Positions 27,174 through 35,444 of a DNA stretch of 64,000 nt are shown here, piece after piece (the first letter of the stretch is position 1; every line of letters begins with the position of its first letter). The stretch is from Flavihumibacter fluvii. Its GTDB lineage: Bacteria; Bacteroidota; Bacteroidia; Chitinophagales; Chitinophagaceae. The translations under genes and the position numbers were made by a program. The stretch spans positions 1,202,001-1,266,000 of the forward strand of contig NZ_CP092333.1 of assembly GCF_018595675.2 (NCBI RefSeq). Reading direction: 5' to 3'. Under the pieces are notes generated by a model, which was not told the origin of the DNA, did no database searches, and worked only from the letters and a program-made list of their open reading frames with translations.

Positions 27174-27188
27174 CCTCGATGATCGAGG
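27174..27188. promoter_or_regulatory. Perfect 15-base dyad upstream of rocD (possible operator)
   Basis: CCTCGAT-G-ATCGAGG is a perfect dyad around a single central base, 66-80 bases upstream of the rocD start in the 160-base gap before rocD. Its size fits a dimeric repressor or an Lrp-type site. No regulator gene is adjacent, so this is a suggestion only. Confidence 0.35.
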
Positions 27189-27268
27189 AAATCAAGATTG
27201 GCAGACAAAAAGTCTAATATGGTATTTGGAGATTTGATACCTTATTTATTGGCAGCAAGATAACAAAT

Positions 27269-28078
27269 TCAACCCAATATTAACCGATATCGGGGGTCAA
27301 AAAGGCTTTCGTAATTGCCTGGAAGTTGGTCGAAAATGCCAAATAGGGTTGATCCTGTTCCTGTCATTCCAGCAAAGATTGCCCCTGAATTATACAGTGT
27401 TTCCTGAATTTCCCGTAATTGGGGATATGATTTGAAAACAACGGGCTCAAAGTCGTTTTGCAGTTTTCCTTTCCATTCATTTAATGGCTCAAGAATCAGT
27501 TCAGGTAATTTCCTATGCTCTTTCTGAGGTGCTAACTGGCCAAATGCCCAACCTGTACTGATATGTAATCCAGGATTAACTAAAAGGATTTTTTTTCCTT
27601 TAAGCGCGGGAATCTCAAGCGGCTCCAGGATTTCACCCCTGCCAGTTGCATAAGCTGGTTTATTCAGGATAAAAAAGGGACAGTCACTGCCCAGGTCTAA
27701 AGCATACCTGCGTAAGGCCTCATCATTAAGCCTGAGTTGGAAAAGCTGGTTCATCAGCATCAGGGTAAAGGCCCCATCTCCAGAGCCACCGCCGAGACCG
27801 GCACCCATGGGAATTATTTTATGCAGATGAATGGAAACTGGCGGTAGATCAAATTCCTTTTGCAATAGAAAGTAAGCTTTATAGCAAAGGTTGTTTTCAG
27901 CACTGGCATCAATGGGTAGTCCGGATGAAGAGAATGAAAAATGATCTGACCTCACAGCTTCAAGGACATCAGAGCAGGCGATAGGATAGAGGATGGAAGC
28001 TATATTGTGGAAGCCATCCGGTCTTTTTGCGCTAACCTGTAAGCCCAGGTTGATTTTCGCGTTAGGGAATACTATCAA
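27269..28078 (-). CDS. ispE: 4-diphosphocytidyl-2-C-methyl-D-erythritol kinase
   Basis: IspE phosphorylates CDP-methylerythritol in the non-mevalonate route to isoprenoids. The 269-residue GHMP-kinase protein begins with FPNAKINLGLQVSAKRPDGF, which includes the conserved AKINL and RPDGFH elements. It carries the ATP-binding loop IPMGAGLGGGSGDGA and the C-terminal motif AGMTGTGSTLFGIF. It begins 24 bases after the stop of the bifunctional-nuclease gene on the same strand, so the two are likely cotranscribed. Confidence 0.96.
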   Translation of the reverse strand: MIVFPNAKINLGLQVSAKRPDGFHNIASILYPIACSDVLEAVRSDHFSFSSSGLPIDASAENNLCYKAYFLLQKEFDLPPVSIHLHKIIPMGAGLGGGSGDGAFTLMLMNQLFQLRLNDEALRRYALDLGSDCPFFILNKPAYATGRGEILEPLEIPALKGKKILLVNPGLHISTGWAFGQLAPQKEHRKLPELILEPLNEWKGKLQNDFEPVVFKSYPQLREIQETLYNSGAIFAGMTGTGSTLFGIFDQLPGNYESLFDPRYRLILG

Positions 28079-28102
28079 TGCCAGCGGGTTTGTAGGGAAA
28101 TA

Positions 28103-28693
28103 TTATTGGGTTTTTCTCCTGTTGATCTCGTCCCTGATGGCGATGGCACGTATATAATCTTCCTGCTCCAATACTTCACTTAGCAGGGCATTCAGATCTT
28201 CTACACTCAGTTCTTTTAAATCACTATTCCCGTTATCTTCCCTTTCCGGAGTATTAACCTGTTTTTTCTTTTTCCCGGATGTGTCTTCCATTAAAATTCC
28301 GGCACTGTCTAGTATATTTTCGTAGGTATAAATGGGGCAGCCAAAGCGAACAGCCAGGGCCAATGCATCTGAAGTGCGTGAATCGATTTCTACCGTATCA
28401 TTTTCTCCAACGCAAACCAGCTTTGAATAAAAAATTCCTTCCTGCAGGTCGCTAATGATGATCTCAGTGAGGTCAACATTAAAGGCACTCATGAAATTTT
28501 TCATCAGGTCATGAGTCAATGGTCGGCTGGGCTGCATTTTTTCCAGGGCCACAGCAATAGCCTGGGCTTCAAATCCACCAATAACGATGGGAAGCCTGCG
28601 CAGGCCATTAACTTCACCCAAAACAACCGCATATGAATGGGTTTGGGTGATACTATGCGACAAAGCAACTATTTCCAGTTCTATCTTCCTCAT
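28103..28693 (-). CDS. Bifunctional nuclease (DUF151) with C-terminal UVR motif
   Basis: The 196-residue protein has a bifunctional-nuclease/DUF151 domain (about 1-130; RLPIVIGGFEAQAIAVALE, RTSDALALAVRFGCPIY). After a lysine-rich linker (GKKKKQV) comes a C-terminal UvrB/UvrC-type helix pair (LNALLSEVLEQEDYIRAIAI). Plant members of the domain show RNase and DNase activity; the bacterial role is unclear and I would not claim nuclease activity. The UVR motif usually mediates protein contacts. It lies downstream of etfA, separated by heptamer repeat B, and upstream of ispE. Confidence 0.9.
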   Translation of the reverse strand: MRKIELEIVALSHSITQTHSYAVVLGEVNGLRRLPIVIGGFEAQAIAVALEKMQPSRPLTHDLMKNFMSAFNVDLTEIIISDLQEGIFYSKLVCVGENDTVEIDSRTSDALALAVRFGCPIYTYENILDSAGILMEDTSGKKKKQVNTPEREDNGNSDLKELSVEDLNALLSEVLEQEDYIRAIAIRDEINRRKTQ

Positions 28694-28739
28694 AATGAAG
28701 GCACGAAACTAAGGCATTTTGGGAAAAAAAAGCAAGACA

Positions 28740-28824
28740 AGTAAGCAGGAAGCAGTGTGCAGAAAACATTTTCTTATGAATCTGATCTCCTGCTCACTGC
28801 TTCCTGCTAACTGCTTACTGTTTC
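28740..28824. repeat. Heptamer inverted repeat B (GTRA-GCA units)
   Basis: The left arm has four units (agtaagc, aggaagc, agtgtgc, agaaaac; 28740-28767). A 22-base centre follows, then a right arm of five units (ctgctca, ctgcttc, ctgctaa, ctgctta, ctgtttc; 28790-28824). The arms are complementary once one extra unit in the right arm is allowed for. The right arm includes the etfA stop codon (28815-28817) and its last codons. Confidence 0.88.
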
Positions 28825-29774
28825 AGCTTCTTCACCGCTTCTATTATCTTTGGCATAACTTCAAAGGCATCCCCTACAATACCATAATCAGCGGCTTTAA
28901 AGAAGGGTGCCTCGGGATCTTTATTGACGACCACAATTACTTTACTTCGATTTACCCCGGCCAGGTGCTGGATGGCACCGGATATTCCTACAGCGAAATA
29001 CATATTTGGTGAAACTGACCCTCCGGTTTGTCCGACATGTTCATGGTGCGGCCGCCAGTGCGCATCTGCCACCGCCCGGCTGCATGCTGTCGCAGCGCCC
29101 AGCAATTGAGCTAATTCCTCGATCATTCCCCAGTTTTCCGGGCCTTTCAAGCCTCTTCCACCACTGATGACCAATTCTGCTTCGCTTAATGGAATCTGTC
29201 CAGTTACCTTATTAGTGGCGATAACTTTTACTTTAGGGGCTTCAATAGTTACAGCTAAATCAACGACTTCAGCTGTATCTGAACTTTTTTCCGGAGTAAA
29301 AGCATTTGGGGTAAGGGCAATAATCTTGGTAGCACTCAGGATATTTACATTGGCGAATGCCTTGCCGCTAAAGACACCTTTTTTTACGACGAACCCATTG
29401 GCCGTATCCGGAAGGGAGATCGCACCTGCTGCCAAGCCGGCTTTTAGACGGGCCGATAGCCTGGGTGCAATGGCTTTTCCATTTACATTATTGGAAAGGA
29501 TGATGATTGAAGCTGAGAGGGCAGTAGCTGCATCGCCAATGATTTTGGCAAAGCTTTGCGCATCGAGGTGGTTAAGGGATTCATTGTCCACCCGGTGCAC
29601 TTTTTTTACCCCAAAATTTCCAAGGCCGGCCAGGTCGTCGGTGATTTTTCCCAGCACAATAGCTTCGGCTGTAGTCCCTGTTAGTTCAGCAACTTTAGCC
29701 GCATAGCCGGCTGCTTCCAGGGATGATTTTTTAATTTGTCCTTCTGCCTGGTCGATATATACTAATACTGGCAT
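28815..29774 (-). CDS. etfA: Electron transfer flavoprotein subunit alpha
   Basis: EtfA binds FAD and, with EtfB, carries electrons from acyl-CoA and other flavin dehydrogenases to the quinone pool. The 319-residue protein starts MPVLVYIDQAEGQIKK. Its C-terminal FAD domain has SGGRGLKGPENWGMIEELA, SRAVADAHWRPHHEHVGQTG, NMYFAVGISGAIQHLAGV and KDPEAPFFKAADYGIVGD. The frame is open to 29855, but the extra N-terminus encodes heptamer repeat D and part of etfB, so the ATG at 29774 is the start. It follows etfB by 43 bases. Its last codons and stop lie inside heptamer repeat B. Confidence 0.97.
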   Translation of the reverse strand: MPVLVYIDQAEGQIKKSSLEAAGYAAKVAELTGTTAEAIVLGKITDDLAGLGNFGVKKVHRVDNESLNHLDAQSFAKIIGDAATALSASIIILSNNVNGKAIAPRLSARLKAGLAAGAISLPDTANGFVVKKGVFSGKAFANVNILSATKIIALTPNAFTPEKSSDTAEVVDLAVTIEAPKVKVIATNKVTGQIPLSEAELVISGGRGLKGPENWGMIEELAQLLGAATACSRAVADAHWRPHHEHVGQTGGSVSPNMYFAVGISGAIQHLAGVNRSKVIVVVNKDPEAPFFKAADYGIVGDAFEVMPKIIEAVKKLKQ

Positions 29775-29787
29775 AGATGTTTTTTTT

Positions 29788-29822
29788 GTGAATCGTGAAT
29801 TATAAATCAGGAATCGGTTAGA
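29788..29822. repeat. Heptamer array D, single arm (GTGA-ATC units)
   Basis: Four to five 7-base units run in one direction (gtgaatc, gtgaatt, ataaatc, aggaatc, ggttaga) in the etfB-etfA gap. The last unit contains the etfB stop codon (29818-29820). There is no opposing arm, unlike repeats A-C. The unit keeps the GTRA core with ATC as the variable part. Confidence 0.7.
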
Positions 29823-30561
29823 ATAGTTTGGCTTCTTCATGGAGAAGGCGCACAAGTTCTTCCGGATGGTCGGGTGAAACTAGTTTTACACCGGCCTTGG
29901 CTGGGGGTAATTCAAAACTTACCAGGCTGGTAAGCGCCTCTACTACAATCGGCTCCACCACTTTGAGGGGTTTGGTACGGGCGCCCATGATGCCTTTCAT
30001 ATTCGGGATCCGCTGTTCAGCTATTCCTTTCTGGCAACTGACCACCAGGGGTAGCTGAACCTCTGCCACTTCTTCGCCACCTTCAATTTCACGGGTAATA
30101 GTGGCTGTGGAACCAGCTAATTCAAATTTTGTCGCTAAGGAAATAAAGGAAATATCGAGCAGCTCTGCCACCATTCCACCAATGGAAGCGCCATTATAAT
30201 CAATGGTTTCCTTACCGGTAAATACCAGGTCATAGTTCCCATCTTTGGCCACATTTGCGATTTGGCTGGCAATTGAAAAACTGTCCTGACTCTCCGTATT
30301 TACCCTGATCGCTTCATCCCCGCCCAGGGCAAGGGCCTTGCGGATAATTGGTTCGGTGTCAGCAGCACCAACAGTTAACAGGTGTATAATTGTTGAAGGG
30401 TCCTTTTCTTTCAATTCAATGGCCCGGACCAGGGCATACCATTCATCATAGGGATTGATGATCCACTGCACACCTTCTGCTGCGAATTTCGTGTTGTTGT
30501 CCACGAAAGCTATTTTTGCCGTTGTGTCCGGCGTTTTAGTGATACAAACTAGAATTTTCAT
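29818..30561 (-). CDS. etfB: Electron transfer flavoprotein subunit beta
   Basis: EtfB is the AMP-binding partner of EtfA in the electron transfer flavoprotein heterodimer. The 247-residue protein has the family start MKILVCITKTPDTTAKI, the motif INPYDEWYALVRAIELKE, the GKETIDYNGASIGGMVAELL segment and the signature around VVSCQKGIAEQRIPNMKGIM. It is the first gene of a minus-strand run etfB-etfA-(nuclease)-ispE. A promoter-like TATATTTG lies at 30613-30620 on the minus strand. Confidence 0.97.
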   Translation of the reverse strand: MKILVCITKTPDTTAKIAFVDNNTKFAAEGVQWIINPYDEWYALVRAIELKEKDPSTIIHLLTVGAADTEPIIRKALALGGDEAIRVNTESQDSFSIASQIANVAKDGNYDLVFTGKETIDYNGASIGGMVAELLDISFISLATKFELAGSTATITREIEGGEEVAEVQLPLVVSCQKGIAEQRIPNMKGIMGARTKPLKVVEPIVVEALTSLVSFELPPAKAGVKLVSPDHPEELVRLLHEEAKLF

Positions 30562-30612
30562 ACAGCTACAATTGAGTAAATTTTAAAGTTGTTTATGCAA
30601 CTAAATGGATTA

Positions 30613-30620
30613 CAAATATA
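30613..30620 (-). promoter_or_regulatory. -7 promoter element upstream of etfB
   Basis: On the minus strand TATATTTG matches TANNTTTG exactly and would give a leader of about 45 bases. A clear -33 TTG at the right spacing is not seen, so this is only a candidate. Confidence 0.5.
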
Positions 30621-30673
30621 GTTTAGGTAAAGTTAGATATATGAACAGCACTAATATTTTTTTGTAAAAAGTT

Positions 30674-30985
30674 ATGGAAAGAATTCAAAAGCTACAGGAA
30701 TATTTGCAGGCTAGCCCGCAAGACTCATTCCTGAAACATGCATTGGCCCTTGAATATATAAAACTGGGAGAGGAGATTCGTGCACGGGGATTGTTTGAAG
30801 AGATTTTACTGGCAGATCCCGGATATACCGGCAGTTATTACCAACTGGCCAAATTACTGGAGCGGTTGAATGAAACCCAACTGGCCATAAGCTGGTATGA
30901 AAAAGGAATGGCTGCTGCCCAAAAAGCCGGAGACCAGCATACCTACGGGGAATTACGTTCCGCCCTTGAAGAACTTACTTTCTGA
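30674..30985 (+). CDS. Small tetratricopeptide-repeat protein
   Basis: The 103-residue protein consists of about two and a half TPR units (FLKHALALEYIKLGEEIRA; SYYQLAKLLERLNETQLAIS). Such proteins act as protein-interaction adaptors; the partner is unknown. There is no signal peptide, so it is probably cytosolic. The last 11 bases overlap the convergent membrane-protein gene. Confidence 0.85.
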   Translation: MERIQKLQEYLQASPQDSFLKHALALEYIKLGEEIRARGLFEEILLADPGYTGSYYQLAKLLERLNETQLAISWYEKGMAAAQKAGDQHTYGELRSALEELTF

Positions 30986-31661
30986 TTTCGGCCAAAACAG
31001 GACCACTTACCCGGCTTTGGCCATACCAGGCGATTACCCCCGCAAGCATCATGATCCTGAAAATAAAGTATGCCCAATAGTTGATGTTCCAGGCATCGGT
31101 AATATTGCTGATGCTGGTAAAATATAAGTAACAGATTTCCACCACCAGGTAAATAAAATTGTAGAACATGAATCCGGTAATCAGAAGGAATCTGCTTGCA
31201 TAAGGTGCCGTATCCTGGAAACTGGATTTACGGTACAGCAAGACCATTGAATATTGTGCTGCCGCCAGGAACCATAATGATGGCAATATCAGGTTCCAGG
31301 AATAGATCTTCAGTTCTTGTTTTATAATGAAAGTAGTCAGCCAGACAAGTATTATGGGCACTACGGAAATAAGCAGGAATTTGCGGTACCGGTTATCTAT
31401 CCACAAGTAATATAAAAAACCTAAACCGCTGAAAGTATCAACATGCATCGTCAGGTTAGAAATAATTTCATTTTCTTTACTCGATATTGGATGCCAAAAA
31501 CCCACAATAAACAGGGAAATGCTGTAACATACATTGATCAGTATAAAACTCATTGGTCTATTGATCCAGGCCCTTTTGTACAATAAAAACAAAGCAATGA
31601 TGATAAGGGTAAGAAGCGTTAAATTATCAATGAGGTTGATTATAAAACCTTGGTTTGGCAT
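30975..31661 (-). CDS. Multi-pass membrane protein of unknown function, about seven TM segments
   Basis: The 228-residue protein has about seven hydrophobic segments evenly spread through its length (LTLLTLIIIALFLLYKRAW, FILINVCYSISLFIVGFW, GFLYYLWI, FLLISVVPIILVWLTTFII, then three more). Short charged loops separate them, and RYRKF and YRKS follow helices on the inner side. The layout resembles seven-helix membrane domains, but no family motif is recognised. It overlaps the TPR gene tail-to-tail and is divergent from tilS. Confidence 0.75.
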   Translation of the reverse strand: MPNQGFIINLIDNLTLLTLIIIALFLLYKRAWINRPMSFILINVCYSISLFIVGFWHPISSKENEIISNLTMHVDTFSGLGFLYYLWIDNRYRKFLLISVVPIILVWLTTFIIKQELKIYSWNLILPSLWFLAAAQYSMVLLYRKSSFQDTAPYASRFLLITGFMFYNFIYLVVEICYLYFTSISNITDAWNINYWAYFIFRIMMLAGVIAWYGQSRVSGPVLAEIRK

Positions 31662-31771
31662 CTATGGAAATGGTTATTCTTTATTTTAATCAAATACGGT
31701 ACGTAAGTAATTTCAAAAACGCTGCCTATCGATGAAAAGTACACGTATAAGTACTCAATTTTGTATAAATA

Positions 31772-33127
31772 ATGCACCAGCTCGTCCAGAAATTCAAGCA
31801 ATACACCACGTTGAATGACCTCTTTTCAGCCAAAAATCGGCTATTGGTAGGGGTAAGTGGTGGTATTGATTCAGTGGTTCTTTGCCATTTGTTGAAACAA
31901 AATGGATTCCTCTTTGAAGTAGCCCATGTTAACTTTCAGTTAAGGGGACCGGAGAGTGATCGCGATGAGGCATTTGTAGCTTCCATGGCCCATGATATGG
32001 AACTACCCTTTCACCTGATGAAGGCCGATACAGAGGCTTTCGCAGCGGATAAAAGAATCTCTATCCAGGTAGCCGCCCGGGAACTGCGGTACCAGTGGTT
32101 TGGACAACTGATAGCTGAGCGCGGGAAAACGGATAACCCATTACATTATATATTAACTGCTCATCATGCGAATGACAATGCGGAAACCATTTTAATGAAT
32201 ATTTTTCGGGGAACAGGGTTAACCGGTTTAAGAGGTATTTTACCTTCCAGGGACTTAATCCGGCGACCTTTGCTATTTGCGCAGCGGCAGGACCTGTTGT
32301 CTTTTGCTACATCAGAAAATATCCGGTGGGTGGAAGACAGTTCAAATGTTATGGAAAAATATACCCGTAATTATGTCAGGAATACAATCATCCCGCTAAT
32401 TGAAAAGCAATACCCTTCATTGGTACATACACTGAATGAATCCGCTGTGCAAGCCAGGCAGGCAGAATTATTCCTGGGCAATGCGATGGATGCCTGTCTA
32501 AAAAAGCTGGTTGAAGTTAGCGGGCGCGAACAACAGGTCCCTGTTGCACGGCTCCTGCAATTGCCCGGTTCAGGTGCTGTTTTGTATGCCTGGTTAAAAC
32601 CATTTGGTTTTTCGGCTGCGCAATTGCCAGACGCCATGGCACTGGCCCGAAGCCAGACGGGCCATTATATTGATAGTGAATCACATCGCCTGCTTCGTAA
32701 CCGAAACTGGTTAATAGTTACACCCCGGGAAGAAAAAGCTTCGGGATTATTACTCATTGATAAGGAAGCCGGAAATATTTCTTTTGGGAATGGCCAACTG
32801 GCCTGGGAAACTTTTCCATATGAAGCCCAGGGTATTCCTGTTGAGCCTCAAATGGCCTGGATTGATGCCGATAAAATCACATACCCCTTGCTGCTTCGCC
32901 CATGGAAACCCGGCGATTATTTTTATCCCCTTGGAATGGCTAAAAAGAAAAAAGTCGCCAGGTTTTTGATCGATAATAAATTATCCCGCACGGAAAAAGA
33001 CCAGATTTGGGTCCTGGAATCAGATCACAGGATCATTTGGGTAGTTGGTCAGCGAATGGATGACCGTTTTAAAATTAAGCAATCTACTTCGCGGATATTT
33101 CAGGTCCAGGTTAAAAACGGGCTTTGA
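31772..33127 (+). CDS. tilS: tRNA(Ile)-lysidine synthetase
   Basis: TilS attaches lysine to C34 of tRNA-Ile(CAU), changing its codon reading from AUG to AUA and its charging from Met to Ile; it is essential in most bacteria. The N-terminal PP-loop is VGVSGGIDSVVLCHLL, followed by VNFQLRGPESDRDEAFV and LTAHHANDNAETILMNIFRG, all typical. At 451 residues it includes the central helical and C-terminal TilS domains (LLLRPWKPGDYFYPLGM). Sequence ahead of the ATG (CAATTTTG at about 31758) resembles a -7 element. The last 17 bases overlap the convergent rhomboid gene. Confidence 0.97.
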   Translation: MHQLVQKFKQYTTLNDLFSAKNRLLVGVSGGIDSVVLCHLLKQNGFLFEVAHVNFQLRGPESDRDEAFVASMAHDMELPFHLMKADTEAFAADKRISIQVAARELRYQWFGQLIAERGKTDNPLHYILTAHHANDNAETILMNIFRGTGLTGLRGILPSRDLIRRPLLFAQRQDLLSFATSENIRWVEDSSNVMEKYTRNYVRNTIIPLIEKQYPSLVHTLNESAVQARQAELFLGNAMDACLKKLVEVSGREQQVPVARLLQLPGSGAVLYAWLKPFGFSAAQLPDAMALARSQTGHYIDSESHRLLRNRNWLIVTPREEKASGLLLIDKEAGNISFGNGQLAWETFPYEAQGIPVEPQMAWIDADKITYPLLLRPWKPGDYFYPLGMAKKKKVARFLIDNKLSRTEKDQIWVLESDHRIIWVVGQRMDDRFKIKQSTSRIFQVQVKNGL

Positions 33128-33785
33128 TGGCTTCGGCAAATGCACCAAGGATGTCGTAGTTCGCAAGTAGCTTCGCCGCGATTATGGTAAAAAGGATACC
33201 AAAGATGGCACCGGAAAAGTGAGCCCTGTGACCAATGTTATCGCCACCTCGTCTGGACAGGTAAATTGAAATAGCCAGGAATAATATGCCGAAAACATAT
33301 CCTTTCATCGGAATGGCAAAAAATACCCTGAGTTCCCGCATGGGTTCTATCATAATAAATGAAAATATAACTGCGGAAACTGCGCCACTTGCGCCAAGTG
33401 CCCGATAGGAAAAATTGTTGCGGTATTTGAAATAATCCGGAATTACCGAAACAACCAAAGCAAGAACATACAAGGCCAGGAAAACATATTTTCCGTTACT
33501 GCCAAATAATGCAGGGTGGGAAAATAAACCTTGTTCAAGGTATTCACCAAAGGACAAAAAAGAAATCATATTAAAAGCCAGGTGCATCAGGTCTCCATGC
33601 ACAAACCCGCAGGTGATAAAACGGTAATATTGATTGCGGCTATTAATTTCTGCGGGCCAGAAAAGCAGGTCTTCTTTCAGTTTTTCATTGTTGAAGGCTA
33701 TAAAAGAGGTAATTGCAGTAATAATAATGATCGTAAGGGTAATGCTAATCATGCCTGTAAGATAATAAATTTCAATAAGGGTCAA
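33111..33785 (-). CDS. Rhomboid-family intramembrane serine protease
   Basis: Rhomboids cleave membrane proteins within or near the bilayer using a Ser-His dyad. The 224-residue protein shows the rhomboid order: YRFITCGFVHGDLMHLAFNM, then the nucleophile motif GASGAVSA and the His in GHRAHFSGAIFG. Six or so membrane segments surround these. The substrate is unknown. Its start lies 6 bases after the rlmH stop, so it is probably cotranscribed with rlmH, and its end overlaps tilS. Confidence 0.93.
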   Translation of the reverse strand: MTLIEIYYLTGMISITLTIIIITAITSFIAFNNEKLKEDLLFWPAEINSRNQYYRFITCGFVHGDLMHLAFNMISFLSFGEYLEQGLFSHPALFGSNGKYVFLALYVLALVVSVIPDYFKYRNNFSYRALGASGAVSAVIFSFIMIEPMRELRVFFAIPMKGYVFGILFLAISIYLSRRGGDNIGHRAHFSGAIFGILFTIIAAKLLANYDILGAFAEAIKARF

Positions 33786-33791
33786 AATCCA

Positions 33792-34256
33792 CTACTGGTG
33801 ATGGTATTTTTCATTTCTTAATATTGTGCATGCCCTGTAGACCTGTTCGGCCAGCACTAACCGGACAATCTGGTGGGGAAAGACCAGTTTTGAAAGGCTC
33901 CAGGTAAAGTCTGCCCTTTCCTGTACTGTGGTATCTACACCAAATGCACCACCAATTAGAAATACCAGTTGCTTCCGGCTTTCATTGGCACGCTGTTGCA
34001 ACAGGTTAGCAAGGTCGGGTGAACTGATATTTTTCCCACGTTCATCCAGCAATACCAGGTAGTCTTCTTTTTGAATTGCTTGCAATATTATTTGGGCCTC
34101 ACTCTTTTTAATAATATCGGGTTCAGCAGACTTTGATGGTGGTAATAATTTCCACTCACAGGGAAAATAAAAATTGATCCGCCTGGTAAAGTCTTCCAAT
34201 GCTTGTTTAGTTGCAACATCCTGTTGCTTACCTATGGTGAGTAACTGAATTTTCAC
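33792..34256 (-). CDS. rlmH: 23S rRNA (pseudouridine(1915)-N(3))-methyltransferase
   Basis: RlmH methylates pseudouridine 1915 in helix 69 of 23S rRNA on assembled ribosomes. The 154-residue SPOUT protein matches the family in length and in the motifs LLTIGK at the start, YLVLLDERGKNISS, FLIGGAFGVD (SAM-binding knot) and SLSKLVFPHQIVRLVLAEQV with the terminal KYHH. It is the upstream gene of an rlmH-rhomboid pair. Confidence 0.97.
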   Translation of the reverse strand: MKIQLLTIGKQQDVATKQALEDFTRRINFYFPCEWKLLPPSKSAEPDIIKKSEAQIILQAIQKEDYLVLLDERGKNISSPDLANLLQQRANESRKQLVFLIGGAFGVDTTVQERADFTWSLSKLVFPHQIVRLVLAEQVYRACTILRNEKYHHQ

Positions 34257-34329
34257 GGTAATGAATTTGGTTGTACAAACCCAGGTGCCGATACCTCCAA
34301 CAATAAGATCAGTACTATTTTCATGTAGC

Positions 34330-35439
34330 CTACACAGTTATTTTTCTTTTTCGGGCCACCACATTCCATTCGGCTACTTTTATATTTTGCCGGATGATTT
34401 GAGCAACATCATACAAGGCAACAGATGGACAAACATGGTAAGGTATGCCGTAAAAAATATCGCCTACTTCGATGGTTGACCAATCCTTCACCCGCAAAAC
34501 CAAGTGTTCTTCGCTTTGACTAACCGGTTCATAATCTGAAAGGTTAAGGAAACTGATTCTTTTATTTATAGCATTTTCAGCGGATACAGATTTATGCCCA
34601 AGGTCAGTGGTTACCAATCCTTCTGCAGGCTTTGAAATAACACGTGTCATTAAAACAGCAGCACATTCCAGGTGCATTTCAGGTACTAGTTGTGAATACC
34701 CGCTGTCCCACAGGAGTGTAGTACCCGGACTACAATAAAAATCGGCCCGCAAAGCCGCACTGGTAAAGGAAGGCGAACCGCCGGTAATGACTTCTGGTTT
34801 TGGCAACCCAGCTACTTCTATTTGCCGGATCAAATCATAAATGGGGAAAATTGCTGCATCGCTATTTTTTCTGCGTTCTTCAAATTCAGGATTCCTGATA
34901 TGCCCGTCATATACATGGAGGCCCACCAGTTTAAGATGATCAACGGTGCTGATTTGTTGGTAAGTGCTGAAGATCTGGTCATTCAGCGGATGCCCTGTCC
35001 GGTTCATGCCATTGTTGACATCCAGGTAAACATTTGCTGTTAAACCTGCATTCTTAAACGCCGTGGCAAGGATTTGCGCAGAGGGTAAGTTATCTGTTAG
35101 CGAGGAAATATTTGCATCAGGATAGCGTTTCGCCAATTGGATAAAGCGGTCAATTTTTGGTCCGGTCAACTGGTAAGACATCAGTACCCATTTTGCACCG
35201 GACTGCAAACACATTTCGAGTTCAGCAATAGTAGCGCATTTAAAACGACTGATGCCGGCAGCTAATTGCATGGCCAGGATCTCAGCCATTTTGTGGGTTT
35301 TAACATGGGGGATTAAGCGGTTGGTATCGCCACCAACAATATCAATCATAGCATTGATATTATGTTGCACACGGTCCGGGTAGATCAGTAATGCCGGACT
35401 ATCAATCTCATTCGCATTTTTTACTTCGTACCAGTTCAT
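34330..35439 (-). CDS. D-threonine aldolase-like PLP enzyme (DSD1 family)
   Basis: Fold-type III PLP enzymes of this family cleave D-threonine or dehydrate D-serine-type substrates. The 369-residue protein has the N-terminal PALLIYPDRVQHNINAM, the PLP-lysine segment IPHVKTHKM, the VDVNNGMNRTG-like segment (YLDVNNGMNRTGHPL) and the C-terminal metal site motif PYHVCPSVAL, whose His and Cys bind zinc or manganese in relatives. The exact substrate cannot be set from sequence. It starts 5 bases after the stop of the dipeptide epimerase gene, so the two form an operon, which suggests D-amino-acid or murein-peptide use. Confidence 0.9.
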   Translation of the reverse strand: MNWYEVKNANEIDSPALLIYPDRVQHNINAMIDIVGGDTNRLIPHVKTHKMAEILAMQLAAGISRFKCATIAELEMCLQSGAKWVLMSYQLTGPKIDRFIQLAKRYPDANISSLTDNLPSAQILATAFKNAGLTANVYLDVNNGMNRTGHPLNDQIFSTYQQISTVDHLKLVGLHVYDGHIRNPEFEERRKNSDAAIFPIYDLIRQIEVAGLPKPEVITGGSPSFTSAALRADFYCSPGTTLLWDSGYSQLVPEMHLECAAVLMTRVISKPAEGLVTTDLGHKSVSAENAINKRISFLNLSDYEPVSQSEEHLVLRVKDWSTIEVGDIFYGIPYHVCPSVALYDVAQIIRQNIKVAEWNVVARKRKITV

Positions 35440-35444
35440 ATCAG

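Noticed and set aside
29775-29855. N-terminal extension of EtfA (NRFLIYNSRF)
   Set aside because: It encodes heptamer array D and part of etfB; EtfA proteins begin at MPVLVYIDQ.
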